A stretch of 64,000 bases of DNA, taken from positions 1 through 64,000 of the forward strand of contig NZ_JALMUV010000013.1 of assembly GCF_023155275.1 (NCBI RefSeq), given 5' to 3'. This stretch comes from Streptomyces rhizoryzae. Its GTDB lineage: Bacteria; Actinomycetota; Actinomycetes; Streptomycetales; Streptomycetaceae. The first letter of the stretch is position 1; every line of letters begins with the position of its first letter. This document shows positions 24,732-32,810 of this stretch, piece after piece. Below the pieces are notes generated by a model, which had not been told where the DNA came from, did no database searches, and saw only the letters and a program-made list of their open reading frames with translations. The position numbers and the translations under genes were made by a program.

Positions 24732-26204
24732 TCAGTGCTTCTTCTCGGCGCGGACGGGGATATCGAGCAGCACCCGGGTGCCGCCCTCGGGCCGGCGGAC
24801 CATGTCGAACGTGCCGCCCAACTCCCCCTCCGCGAGGGTCCGTACGATCTGGAGCCCGAGGTTCCCGGCACGGTGCGGGTCGAAGCCCTCGGGGAGTCCG
24901 CGGCCGTTGTCCTGGACGGTGACCAGCAGCCGGGGTTCGGTGCGGCTGCCGCCGCGGACCGCGCCGACCTCGACGGTGCCGTGCTGCACCTGGTCGAAGG
25001 CGTGCTCCAGGGCGTTCTGGAGGACCTCGGTGAGGACCATCGACAGCGGGGTCGCCACCTCGGCGTCCAGGACGCCGAAGCGGCCGGTGCGGCGGGTGGC
25101 GACCTTGCCCGGGGCGATCTCGGCGACCATGGCGAGCACCCGGTCGGCGATCTCGTCGAACTCCACCCGCTCGTCGAGGGTCTGGGAGAGCGTCTCGTGG
25201 ACGATGGCGATCGAACCGACGCGGCGGACCGCCTCGTTGAGCGCCTCGCGGCCCTGCGCGGATTCCATCCGGCGGGACTGGAGGCGGAGCAGGGCGGCGA
25301 CGGTCTGGAGATTGTTCTTCACCCGGTGGTGGATTTCCCGGATGGTGGCGTCTTTCGTGATCAGTTCGCGTTCGCGGCGGCGCAGTTCGGTGACGTCGCG
25401 CAGCAGGACCAGCGAACCGATATGCGTTCCTTTGGGCTTGAGCGGAATGGCCCGCAATTGGATCACGCCGTCGTTGCCCTCCACCTCGAATTCCCTGGGG
25501 GCCCAGCCGCTGGCCAGTTTGACCAGCGCCTCGTCCACCGGGCCGCGGGCCGGGGCGAGTTCGGCGGTGGCCCGGCCGAGGTGGTGGCCGACCAGGTCGG
25601 CGGCGAGGCCGAGACGGTGGTAGGCGGAGAGCGCGTTGGGGCTGGCGTACTGGACGACGCCGTCGGCATCCAGCCGGATCAGGCCGTCGCCGGCGCGCGG
25701 TGAGGCGTCCATGTCGACCTGCTGGCCGGGGAACGGAAACGTTCCGGCAGCGATCATCTGGGCCAGGTCGGAGGCGCTCTGGAGGTAGGTCAGCTCCAGC
25801 CGGCTGGGGGTGCGGACGGTCAGCAGGTTGGTGTTGCGGGCGATCACGCCGAGCACCCGGCCCTCGCGGCGGACCGGGATGGACTCGACCCGCACCGGCA
25901 CCTCCTCGCGCCACTCCGGGTCGCCCTCGCGCACGATGCGGCCCTCGTCCAGGGCGGAGTCCAGCATGGGGCGGCGGCCCCGGGGGACGAGGTGGCCGAC
26001 CATGTCGTCCTGGTAGGACGTCGGGCCGGTATTGGGACGCATCTGGGCAACCGACACATAGCGGGTGCCGTCGAGGGTGGGGACCCACAGGACGAGGTCG
26101 GCGAAGGAGAGGTCGGAGAGCAGCTGCCACTCCGACACCAGCAGGTGCAGCCACTCCAGGTCGGAATCGCTCAGGGCGGTGTGCTGGCGTACGAGATCGT
26201 TCAT
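24732..26204 (-). CDS. pdtaS: PdtaS-like sensor histidine kinase (HisKA_2)
   Basis: 490 aa. The N-terminal GAF-like region (about 1-155) and a PAS domain (about 170-275, LIRLDADGVVQYASPNAL) precede EIHHRVKNNLQTVAALLRLQSRR (phosphoacceptor His292/293) and the HATPase region with NALEHAF, DNGRGLP and GLQIVRTL. There is no membrane segment, so it is a soluble sensor. PdtaS normally phosphorylates the ANTAR antiterminator PdtaR, which is not encoded here. A dre-like site lies 70 bp upstream. Confidence 0.9.
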   Translation of the reverse strand: MNDLVRQHTALSDSDLEWLHLLVSEWQLLSDLSFADLVLWVPTLDGTRYVSVAQMRPNTGPTSYQDDMVGHLVPRGRRPMLDSALDEGRIVREGDPEWREEVPVRVESIPVRREGRVLGVIARNTNLLTVRTPSRLELTYLQSASDLAQMIAAGTFPFPGQQVDMDASPRAGDGLIRLDADGVVQYASPNALSAYHRLGLAADLVGHHLGRATAELAPARGPVDEALVKLASGWAPREFEVEGNDGVIQLRAIPLKPKGTHIGSLVLLRDVTELRRRERELITKDATIREIHHRVKNNLQTVAALLRLQSRRMESAQGREALNEAVRRVGSIAIVHETLSQTLDERVEFDEIADRVLAMVAEIAPGKVATRRTGRFGVLDAEVATPLSMVLTEVLQNALEHAFDQVQHGTVEVGAVRGGSRTEPRLLVTVQDNGRGLPEGFDPHRAGNLGLQIVRTLAEGELGGTFDMVRRPEGGTRVLLDIPVRAEKKH

Positions 26205-26272
26205 CGAGGGCACACCTGCGAGCCTACCGGCGTACGGTATGTGTTGTGCCTGCACGGCCATGGACAGGAAAG

Positions 26273-26288
26273 AATGGTCTAGTCCAGA
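26273..26288. promoter_or_regulatory. dre-like DasR site upstream of the histidine kinase
   Basis: AATGGTCTAGTCCAGA carries TGGTCTAGTCCA, one mismatch from the symmetric dre core TGGTCTAGACCA. It lies about 70 bp before the kinase start on the minus strand. DasR control is inferred. Confidence 0.6.
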
Positions 26289-26433
26289 ATGTGCGGTGCG
26301 ACACCCCGGGGGCGGAAGGCCCCCGGCGGCCAGAACTTCCGCTCTCCCCGCACAGGAGGGCGGATCGAGGCCCACGGCGCTCTCTGCCCTGACTGCGCCC
26401 GGGCCTCCGATCGACCGGTCCCGGGACGGGGCC

Positions 26434-26458
26434 GTGCCCCCAACCGCACAGGGGGCAC
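26434..26458 (-). terminator. hairpin downstream of the TetR gene
   Basis: GTGCCCCC (26434-26441) pairs perfectly with GGGGGCAC (26451-26458) across a 9-nt loop, 136 bp past the TetR stop. There is no U-tract. Confidence 0.5.
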
Positions 26459-26593
26459 CTCCCGCCCATCGGTACGGGGCCGGCCGATGTCAGCTCCGGG
26501 CTGCGGTGCCGGACAGGTTGAGGGTCCTGTCCCGGCGCCGCGGCCCGCGGGTGTTTTCGGGGCCGGGCGCCAGGCTCCGCCCCGGGCCGGGCG

Positions 26594-27229
26594 CTAGGGG
26601 GTGTCCGGGGCCGGCTGCTCGGTGCGCGGCCAGGCGTTCATGGCGAGGTCGGCGACCGCCTCCAGGGTGTGCCGGTCGGTGCCGTCCCGGGCGGACTGGG
26701 ACATCCCGGCGAGGATCGCGCTGACGTATTCGGCCAGGGCGCGGGCGTCGGTGCCGGGCGGAAGGTCGCCGGCGGCGATGTCGGCCCGGACCGCGCGCTC
26801 GATCTCCCGGACGTTCTGCTGCCGCTTCTGCCGCAGGGAGGCGGCGACTTCGGCGGAGGCCGGTGCGGTGTTGAGGGCGGCGCTGATCACCATGCAGCCG
26901 CGCGGGCGGTCCGGGACGGTGTACTCGGCGGCGGCCTCGCGCAGGGCGCGCTCGACGCCGCGGCGGCCGGTGGGCTCCTCGGCCAGGGCACGGGTGATGA
27001 AGCCGCCGTAGAGCCGGCCGTAGACCGTGACCGCCTCCTCGAACAGAGCCCGTTTGTCGCCGAAGGCCGCGTAGAGGCTGGGGGCGCTGATGCCCATCTC
27101 GCGAGTGAGGTCGGAGATGGACGTGGACTCGTAGCCGTGCTCCCAGAAGGAGCGGATCGCCTTCTCCAGGGCCGTGTCGCGGTCGAAGGACCGGGGCCGG
27201 CCGCGCTGCTTGCTCTCCTTCGCCACCAT
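26594..27229 (-). CDS. TetR-family repressor
   Basis: 211 aa. The N-terminal HTH reads ALEKAIRSFWEHGYESTSISDLTREMGISAPSLYAAFGDKRALFEEAV, typical of AcrR-type TetR proteins. The C-terminal domain (GRRGVERALREAAAEYTVPDRPRGCMVISAA) resembles regulators of reactive-electrophile or drug responses. It is divergent from an SDR oxidoreductase. Two copies of a TetR-type palindrome lie between them, one only 12 bp from this start. Confidence 0.92.
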   Translation of the reverse strand: MVAKESKQRGRPRSFDRDTALEKAIRSFWEHGYESTSISDLTREMGISAPSLYAAFGDKRALFEEAVTVYGRLYGGFITRALAEEPTGRRGVERALREAAAEYTVPDRPRGCMVISAALNTAPASAEVAASLRQKRQQNVREIERAVRADIAAGDLPPGTDARALAEYVSAILAGMSQSARDGTDRHTLEAVADLAMNAWPRTEQPAPDTP

Positions 27230-27240
27230 GGAGGGAATTC

Positions 27241-27254
27241 TATAGCGGTCGATA
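27241..27254. promoter_or_regulatory. TetR operator copy 1
   Basis: TATAGCGGTCGATA fits the dyad TA(G/T)CG-NN-CG(A/C)TA. It matches copy 2 at 12 of 14 positions and lies 12 bp from the TetR start. Confidence 0.7.
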
Positions 27255-27277
27255 AGAAAGGCGTGCTACGGTTTTTG

Positions 27278-27293
27278 TGTAGCGAGCGATACA
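27278..27293. promoter_or_regulatory. TetR operator copy 2
   Basis: TGTAGCGAGCGATACA has the same TAGCG-NN-CGATA dyad plus outer TGTA/TACA arms, 37 bp from copy 1 and 74 bp before the SDR start. The pair could bind two repressor dimers. Confidence 0.7.
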
Positions 27294-27366
27294 GAAAGTT
27301 CGCCGAGGTCGGCGTGCGTACGGACGAGCCGTGCGGCGCCCGCGAGACGAAGGGGAGGGACCCGCG

Positions 27367-28140
27367 ATGGGGGCACTCAGCGGCAGGACGGCACTGGTGA
27401 CGGGCGGCGGCCGGGGGATCGGCCGGGCGATCTCGGAGCGGCTGGGGCGGGACGGCGCACGGGTCGGCGTGCACTACTCCGGTGACGAGACCGCGGCGAA
27501 GGAGACCGCCGCGGCGATCGAGGCGGCGGGCGGGGAGGCGTTCACGCTCCGCGCCACGCTGGGGGCGCCGGGGGACGCCGAAGCGCTGTGGTCGGCGTTC
27601 GACGCCCACGCCGACGGCCTGGACATCCTGGTGAACAACGCCGGGATCAACAAGACACTGGACAACACCCTGCGGCCGTTCACCGAGATGACCCGCGCCG
27701 ACGTCGAGCACCTCTTCGCGGTCAACAGCACCGCGCCGTTCTTCGTCATCCAGGAGGGGCTGTCCCGGCTGCGGGACGGCGGGCGGATCGTCAACGTCTC
27801 CACCGGGCTGACCCAGACGGCGCCCCAGTCGGAGCTGCTCGCCTACGCGATGTCCAAGGGCGCGGTGGACGTGCTGACCCGCGGGCTGGCGCAGGAGCTC
27901 GGCCCGCGCGGCATCACGGTCAACGCCGTGTCCCCCGGCGCGGTCGACACCGATATGAACGCCGCCTGGCTGCGCGGTGCGGACAACGCCGCGGCGCGCG
28001 CCGCGACCGGTGCGCGCTCCCCGCTGGGGCGGGTGGCGGATCCGACGGACATCGGCGACATCGTGGCCTTCCTCGCCTCGAACGACAGCCGGTGGGTGAC
28101 GGGCCAGTGGATAGACGCCACGGGGGGCGCCCTGCTGTGA
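27367..28140 (+). CDS. short-chain dehydrogenase/reductase
   Basis: 257 aa. The NAD(P) motif TGGGRGIG lies near residues 11-18, NNAG follows at about 90, and the Ser-Tyr-Lys triad is S...YAMSK (LLAYAMSKGAVDVL). The C-terminus reads GQWIDATGG. This is a classical SDR, close to FabG-like or YgfF-like reductases. AAGGGGAGGG precedes the ATG. Divergence from the TetR gene and shared operators suggest substrate-induced detoxification. Confidence 0.93.
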   Translation: MGALSGRTALVTGGGRGIGRAISERLGRDGARVGVHYSGDETAAKETAAAIEAAGGEAFTLRATLGAPGDAEALWSAFDAHADGLDILVNNAGINKTLDNTLRPFTEMTRADVEHLFAVNSTAPFFVIQEGLSRLRDGGRIVNVSTGLTQTAPQSELLAYAMSKGAVDVLTRGLAQELGPRGITVNAVSPGAVDTDMNAAWLRGADNAAARAATGARSPLGRVADPTDIGDIVAFLASNDSRWVTGQWIDATGGALL

Positions 28141-28294
28141 CGGGCGGCGCGGGCCGCGGCCGGCCCCTCCCCTGCCCCGTGGCCGCCGCCCCGCAACGGC
28201 CGTTCGGCGGTCACCGGGGCGCCGGGAAGCGGTGGGGAAAATGTGCCGTTCTGTTCAATGACGCCACGGGGTCGGCCGGGCCCAGCTCTGCTAG

Positions 28295-28310
28295 ATTGGT
28301 CTATACCACA
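28295..28310. promoter_or_regulatory. dre site upstream of nagB
   Basis: ATTGGTCTATACCACA contains the perfect palindrome TGGTCTATACCA, matching the DasR consensus ACTGGTCTAGACCACT at all but three positions. It lies 30 bp before nagB, where repressor binding would block transcription. Confidence 0.92.
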
Positions 28311-28339
28311 TGAGACCACTCCAGAACGGCAGGCCAAGC

Positions 28340-29122
28340 GTGGAAGTTGTCATCGTCCCGGATGCCGCGGCAGGCGGCGAGCTCATCGCCGAGGCCCTCG
28401 CCACCCTGGTGCGCCGCAAGCCCGAGGCGCTGCTCGGCGTGGCCACCGGCTCGACCCCGCTGCCCGTCTACGAGGCGCTGGCGGCGAAGGTCCGGGCCGG
28501 CGAGGTGGACGCCTCGCGGGCGCGGATCTGCCAGCTCGACGAGTATGTGGGCCTGCCCGCCGGGCACCCCGAGTCCTACCGCTCGGTGGTGCTGCGCGAG
28601 GTGGTGGAGCCGCTGGGGCTCGACGAGAGCGCGTTCATGGGACCGGACGGCACGGCTGAGGACGTCCAGGCGGCGTGCGAGGCGTACGACCGGGCGCTGC
28701 GGGAGGCCGGTGGGGTGGACCTCCAGCTGCTCGGCATCGGCACCGACGGCCACATCGGCTTCAACGAGCCCTGTTCGTCGCTGGCTTCGCGCACCCGCAT
28801 CAAGACCCTCACCCAGCAGACCCGGGAGGACAACGCCCGCTTCTTCGACAGCCTGGACGAGGTGCCGCACCACGTCATCACCCAGGGCATCGGCACGATC
28901 CTGGAGGCCCGCCACCTGGTGCTGCTGGCCACCGGCGAGGGCAAGGCGGACGCGGTGGCGCAGGCCGTCGAGGGCCCGGTGGCCGCACTGGTGCCGGCCT
29001 CCGCGCTCCAGCTGCACCCGCATGCCACGGTCGTGGTGGACGAGGCGGCGGCGGGCAAGCTGAAGCTGGCCGAGTACTTCCGCGCGACCTACGCCGCCAA
29101 GCCGGAGTGGCAGGGGCTCTGA
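28340..29122 (+). CDS. nagB: glucosamine-6-phosphate deaminase
   Basis: 260 aa from the GTG at 28340. It shows GVATGSTPLPVYEAL (phosphate loop), LDEYVGL (catalytic Asp-Glu) and GIGTDGHIGFNEPCSS with the catalytic Asp and His region. It converts glucosamine-6-P to fructose-6-P and ammonia, feeding glycolysis; glucosamine-6-P is itself the DasR inducer. The dre site directly upstream places it in the DasR regulon. The family length is matched. Confidence 0.97.
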   Translation: MEVVIVPDAAAGGELIAEALATLVRRKPEALLGVATGSTPLPVYEALAAKVRAGEVDASRARICQLDEYVGLPAGHPESYRSVVLREVVEPLGLDESAFMGPDGTAEDVQAACEAYDRALREAGGVDLQLLGIGTDGHIGFNEPCSSLASRTRIKTLTQQTREDNARFFDSLDEVPHHVITQGIGTILEARHLVLLATGEGKADAVAQAVEGPVAALVPASALQLHPHATVVVDEAAAGKLKLAEYFRATYAAKPEWQGL

Positions 29123-29140
29123 CCCCGCAGCGCCGGCGGC

Positions 29141-29197
29141 CCGAGGGCCCGTACCGGCACCGGGCCCTGACCGGCCGGTGCGGGTACGGGCCCTCGG
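29141..29197. terminator. very long hairpin between nagB and dasD
   Basis: 23-nt arms (29141-29163 and 29175-29197) pair with one mismatch around an 11-nt loop, directly between convergent genes. Expected bidirectional terminator. The sequence just beyond is strikingly G-rich on the plus strand. Confidence 0.88.
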
Positions 29198-29368
29198 TGG
29201 TGGGGGGCCGGTGCCGGGTGGACGGGTGGGCGCCGGGCCGGTGACGGGTGAGCCGACGGTGGGTGGTGCGGGGGCTCGGGGGCCGGGGGCCGGTGGGGCG
29301 GCGGCGGGCGGACCGGTGGCGGGTGGGGCAGGGGCTCGTGGGGCGGGCGTGGTCGGCCCGCCCGGGGG

Positions 29369-30895
29369 TCATGCCGTCCGGCCGGTGAGGGCTTCGGCGG
29401 CGGCCTGGGCGCAGACCCGGGCGGCGCCGTGGGTGGCGAGGTGCGGTGCGCCCTGCGGCGGGGCCTGGGGGACGCCCATCTCCACCACGGCGGTGCCGGG
29501 GCGCGCGGCGAGGAGGGCGTGCAGGGCGTCGGCCATCCAGGGGTGGCGGTGCAGATCGCGGACGACGGCGACGACGGGGCGTTCGCCGGCGGCGGTGAGC
29601 AGGGTCTCGACGAGGGCGGAGGTACCGGCCGCGGCCTGGTCGGCGGTGTAGGTGGCGGTGCCGGTGCCGGGCAGCAGCCGGGTGAGTTCGGCGGCCAGGC
29701 CCCAGGGGGTCTCGTCCCCGACGGCGATGTTGGCGAGGGGGGTGAAGGCGGCGACGTAGGCCGGTTCGGTGAGCGGTGCGTAGGGGGCGGTGGCGGTCAG
29801 GCGGAGGGCGCGGCGGGCGGCGGCCAGACCGATGCCGGGGGCGGGCGCGGCCCCCTCCCCCGCCCCCGCGACCCGGGTCCAGTGGGCCAGGGCGCGGACG
29901 CGGGCGGCGGCGTCGGCGAGCCGCTCCGCGGGGAGTTCGCCGTCCCGGACGGCGCGTACCAGTGCGTCGCGCAGGCGCAGCACGGTGTCCTCGTCGGACA
30001 GGCCGCCGCCCACGCAGATGGCGTCGGCGCCGGCGGCGAGCGCCAGGACGCTGCCGCGTTCGATGCCGTAGGTGGCGGAGATGGCCCGCATCTCGATGCC
30101 GTCGGTGACGATCAGGCCGTCGAAGCCGAGGCCGCCCTCGGCCTCGGGGGCGCGCAGCAGGCCGGTCAGGGCGGCCGGGCTGAGGGTGGCGGGGCGTTCG
30201 GGGTCGACGGCCGGCAGCAGCAGGTGGGCGCTCATCACGGCCCGGGTGCCGGCGGCGATCGCGGCGCGGAACGGCACCAGTTCGCGGTCCTGGAGGGTCG
30301 CCAGGTCGGCGGTGACGCGGGGGAGGTCGTGGTGGGAGTCGACGGCGGTGTCGCCGTGGCCGGGGAAGTGCTTGGCACAGGCGGCGACGCCGGCGGATTG
30401 CAGTCCCTCGATGTAGGCGGCGGTGTGCCGGGCGACGAGGTGCGGGTCGGCGCCGAAGGAGCGGACGCCGATGACGGGGTTGCGGGGGTCGGAGTTGACG
30501 TCGGCGGAGGGGGCCCAGTTGAAGGTGATGCCGCAGTCCGCCAGCCGGCGGCCGAGTTCCCGGGCGACGTCCCGGGTCAGCTCCGTGTCGTCGACGGCGC
30601 CGAGCGCGAGGTTGCCGGGGAAGGAGGAGCCGCCGCGCACTTCGAGGCGGGTGACGTCGCCGCCCTCCTCGTCGATGGCGACCAGGAGGTCCTCCCGGGC
30701 GCGGCGCAACTGGCCGCACAGGGCGGCGAGTTGTTCGGGGCTGCGGACGTTGCGGCCGAAGAGGGCGACGGAGACCAGGCCCTCGTCCAGCCGCCGCAGC
30801 AGCCAGTCCGGTGCGGTGGTGCCGGGGAAGCCGGGCTGGAGGACGGCGAGCGCGTCCCGGGTGAGGGTGTCGGCGGAGCTGATCACGGTGGCCAT
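29369..30895 (-). CDS. dasD: GH3 beta-N-acetylglucosaminidase
   Basis: 508 aa. The NagZ-type GH3 domain shows LLVAIDEEGGDVTRL, CAKHFPGHGDTAVDSHHDLP (general acid/base His-Asp pair) and IVTDGIEM (nucleophile Asp). A second C-terminal domain follows. It lacks a signal peptide, so it acts inside the cell on chitobiose or muropeptide-type substrates imported by DasABC. It starts 3 bp after the dasC stop and is last in the dasABCD transcript. Confidence 0.94.
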   Translation of the reverse strand: MATVISSADTLTRDALAVLQPGFPGTTAPDWLLRRLDEGLVSVALFGRNVRSPEQLAALCGQLRRAREDLLVAIDEEGGDVTRLEVRGGSSFPGNLALGAVDDTELTRDVARELGRRLADCGITFNWAPSADVNSDPRNPVIGVRSFGADPHLVARHTAAYIEGLQSAGVAACAKHFPGHGDTAVDSHHDLPRVTADLATLQDRELVPFRAAIAAGTRAVMSAHLLLPAVDPERPATLSPAALTGLLRAPEAEGGLGFDGLIVTDGIEMRAISATYGIERGSVLALAAGADAICVGGGLSDEDTVLRLRDALVRAVRDGELPAERLADAAARVRALAHWTRVAGAGEGAAPAPGIGLAAARRALRLTATAPYAPLTEPAYVAAFTPLANIAVGDETPWGLAAELTRLLPGTGTATYTADQAAAGTSALVETLLTAAGERPVVAVVRDLHRHPWMADALHALLAARPGTAVVEMGVPQAPPQGAPHLATHGAARVCAQAAAEALTGRTA

Positions 30896-30898
30896 GGG

Positions 30899-31729
30899 CT
30901 ATCCCTTCACTGCGCCGGAGGTGAGACCGCCGACCGCCTTGCGTTGCAGGATCAGGAAGAGGATCAGGATCGGGAGGGCGAACAGCGAGGCGGCGGCCAT
31001 GGTCGCGCCCCAGTCGTTGCCGAACTGGGTCTGGAACTGCGAGAGCCACAGCGGCAGGGTGCCGGCGCCGGGCTCCTTGTTGAGGACCAGGACGAGTGGG
31101 AATTCGTTCCAGGCGGTGATGAAGCCGAAGAGGGAGGTGGCCATCAGGCCGGGGGCCAGCAGCGGCAGGACGACCCGGACGAACGCCTGGCGGCGCGAGC
31201 AGCCGTCCACCATCGCGGACTCCTCCAGTTCCTTGGGGACCGCGGCGACGTAGCCGCGCAGGGTCAGGAGGGTGAAAGGGAGGACCATCAGCATGTAGAA
31301 GACGGTGAGCGGCAGCAGGCTGTTGAGCAGGTCGGCGTCGCGGACGATCAGGTAGATGGAGATCACCATGACCTCCCAGGGCGCCATCTGGGCGACCATG
31401 AAGGTCAGCAGGATCCCCTTGCGGCCCTTGAAGCGCATCCGGGCGATGGCGAACGATCCGCAGAGCCCGACGACCAGCGAGAGCCCGACGGCGGCCACGG
31501 TCACCAGTACGGAGTTCCCGGCCAGCCGCCAGAAGTTGGGGGCGTTCACCGCGGTGGTGAAGTGGTCGAGGGTGGCGTGCAGCGGGAACCACACCGGGTT
31601 CTCGCTGAGGATGTCCCGGGTCGGTTTGAAGGCCGTGGCGAACATCCAGTACACGGGGAAGACGAAGCCGAGCGCGAGGACGGCGGCGGTCGCGTTGGGC
31701 CAGATCCGGCCGGCGAGTGAGCGCTTCAC
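30899..31729 (-). CDS. dasC: chitooligosaccharide ABC permease DasC
   Basis: 276 aa with six membrane helices. The EAA loop reads ELEESAMVDGCSRRQAFVRVVLPLLAPGL, the contact for the shared ATPase MsiK, which is encoded elsewhere. The GTG overlaps the dasB stop (GTGA) and follows GAGGAGGA. Together with DasB it forms the membrane channel for N,N'-diacetylchitobiose. Confidence 0.96.
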   Translation of the reverse strand: MKRSLAGRIWPNATAAVLALGFVFPVYWMFATAFKPTRDILSENPVWFPLHATLDHFTTAVNAPNFWRLAGNSVLVTVAAVGLSLVVGLCGSFAIARMRFKGRKGILLTFMVAQMAPWEVMVISIYLIVRDADLLNSLLPLTVFYMLMVLPFTLLTLRGYVAAVPKELEESAMVDGCSRRQAFVRVVLPLLAPGLMATSLFGFITAWNEFPLVLVLNKEPGAGTLPLWLSQFQTQFGNDWGATMAAASLFALPILILFLILQRKAVGGLTSGAVKG

Positions 31730-32700
31730 AGCGCGTCCTCCTCTTGCTTGAGCGTCAGGCGCAGGTAGTAGGCGGTCAGGACGAGCAGCACGGCGATGGT
31801 CAGGACGGAGATCGCGGCGCCCATCCCGAAGTGCAGGTTGCCCACGCCCTCGGTGAAGGCGTAGATCGGCAGGGTCTCGGTGAGCCGGTCGGGACCGCCC
31901 TGGTTGATGGCGAAGATCTGCGGGAACGCCTTGAAGACCCAGATGACTTCGAGGAACGTCGTGGCCATGAAGAACGGGCGCAGGAAGGGGAAGGTGACGG
32001 AGGTGAAGACCTTCCAGGTGCCGGCGCCGTCCATCCGGGCGGCCTCGTAGAGCTCCTTGGGGATGGTCGTGGTGGCCGCGTAGAGGTTGAGGGCCACGAA
32101 GGGCAGCGACTGCCAGACGATCAGCACGGTGATGACGAAGAAGGTGGACAGCTGGGTGCCGACCCAGTCGTAGCGGGCCATGCCGTGCCCGCCGAGGTGG
32201 TCCAGGACCCAGTTGACGACGCCGTAGCGGGAGTCGAAGAGCCACTGGAAGACGGTGGTGGCGGCGATCGAGGGCATCGCCCAGGCCAGGACGAGCGCCG
32301 CCGACAGCACCAGCCGCATGGTCTTGCCGAGCCGGGCCAGCAGCAGTCCGAGCAGGGTGCCGAGCAGCATGATCAGCACGACGTTGACGGCGGTGAAGAC
32401 GATGGTGCGGCCGGTGACCCGCCAGAACTGCTCGCTGCCCAGGACCTCCTGGTAGTTGCCCGGCCCGCGCCAGTCGGTGAGGTGCTGGATCAGCTCCTTC
32501 ATGTTGAGGTTCTGGAAGGAGAGCACCAGGTTGCGGACGAGGGGCCAGCCGAGGAAGACGGCGGTGGCGAGCAGGGCCGGGAGCAGCAGGAGGTAGGGCG
32601 CGGCGCGCCGGCCGCCGGGGCCGCGCCGGGCGGCCGGGGCGCCGTCCGGGCCGGTGCCCGGTCCGGTGTCCGCCGCCGCTTCGTCGAGCTGCACTGCCAT
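31726..32700 (-). CDS. dasB: chitooligosaccharide ABC permease DasB
   Basis: 324 aa. After a 25-residue cytosolic N-terminus come six helices (YLLLLPALLATAVFLGWPLVRNLVLSF first). The EAA loop ELYEAARMDGAGTWKVFTSVTFPFLRP interacts with the ATPase. It is homologous to other MalF-type sugar permeases. The stop overlaps the dasC start. No ATPase gene is in the operon, consistent with use of the general MsiK. Confidence 0.96.
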   Translation of the reverse strand: MAVQLDEAAADTGPGTGPDGAPAARRGPGGRRAAPYLLLLPALLATAVFLGWPLVRNLVLSFQNLNMKELIQHLTDWRGPGNYQEVLGSEQFWRVTGRTIVFTAVNVVLIMLLGTLLGLLLARLGKTMRLVLSAALVLAWAMPSIAATTVFQWLFDSRYGVVNWVLDHLGGHGMARYDWVGTQLSTFFVITVLIVWQSLPFVALNLYAATTTIPKELYEAARMDGAGTWKVFTSVTFPFLRPFFMATTFLEVIWVFKAFPQIFAINQGGPDRLTETLPIYAFTEGVGNLHFGMGAAISVLTIAVLLVLTAYYLRLTLKQEEDAL

Positions 32701-32810
32701 GAGCGTGTGGTCCCCTCGTTCCCGTGGTTGCGCCGGTGGCCCCCGCGGCGGCGGGGGTTACGCCAGGCGTACGGGCCGGGGGCGGCCGGCCCGTACGCGG
32801 ACGGTGGCGG

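Larger units (their letters stand above)
26205..26593. other. intergenic region between pdtaS-like gene and TetR gene
   Basis: 389 bp with no credible ORF. It holds the pdtaS-like promoter area, a dre-like site (26273-26288) and a terminator-like hairpin for the TetR gene (26434-26458). Confidence 0.6.

Noticed and set aside
28878..31592. 904-codon minus-strand ORF over nagB, dasD and dasC
   Set aside because: Arg/Pro/His-rich low-complexity product in a different frame of well-identified das genes.
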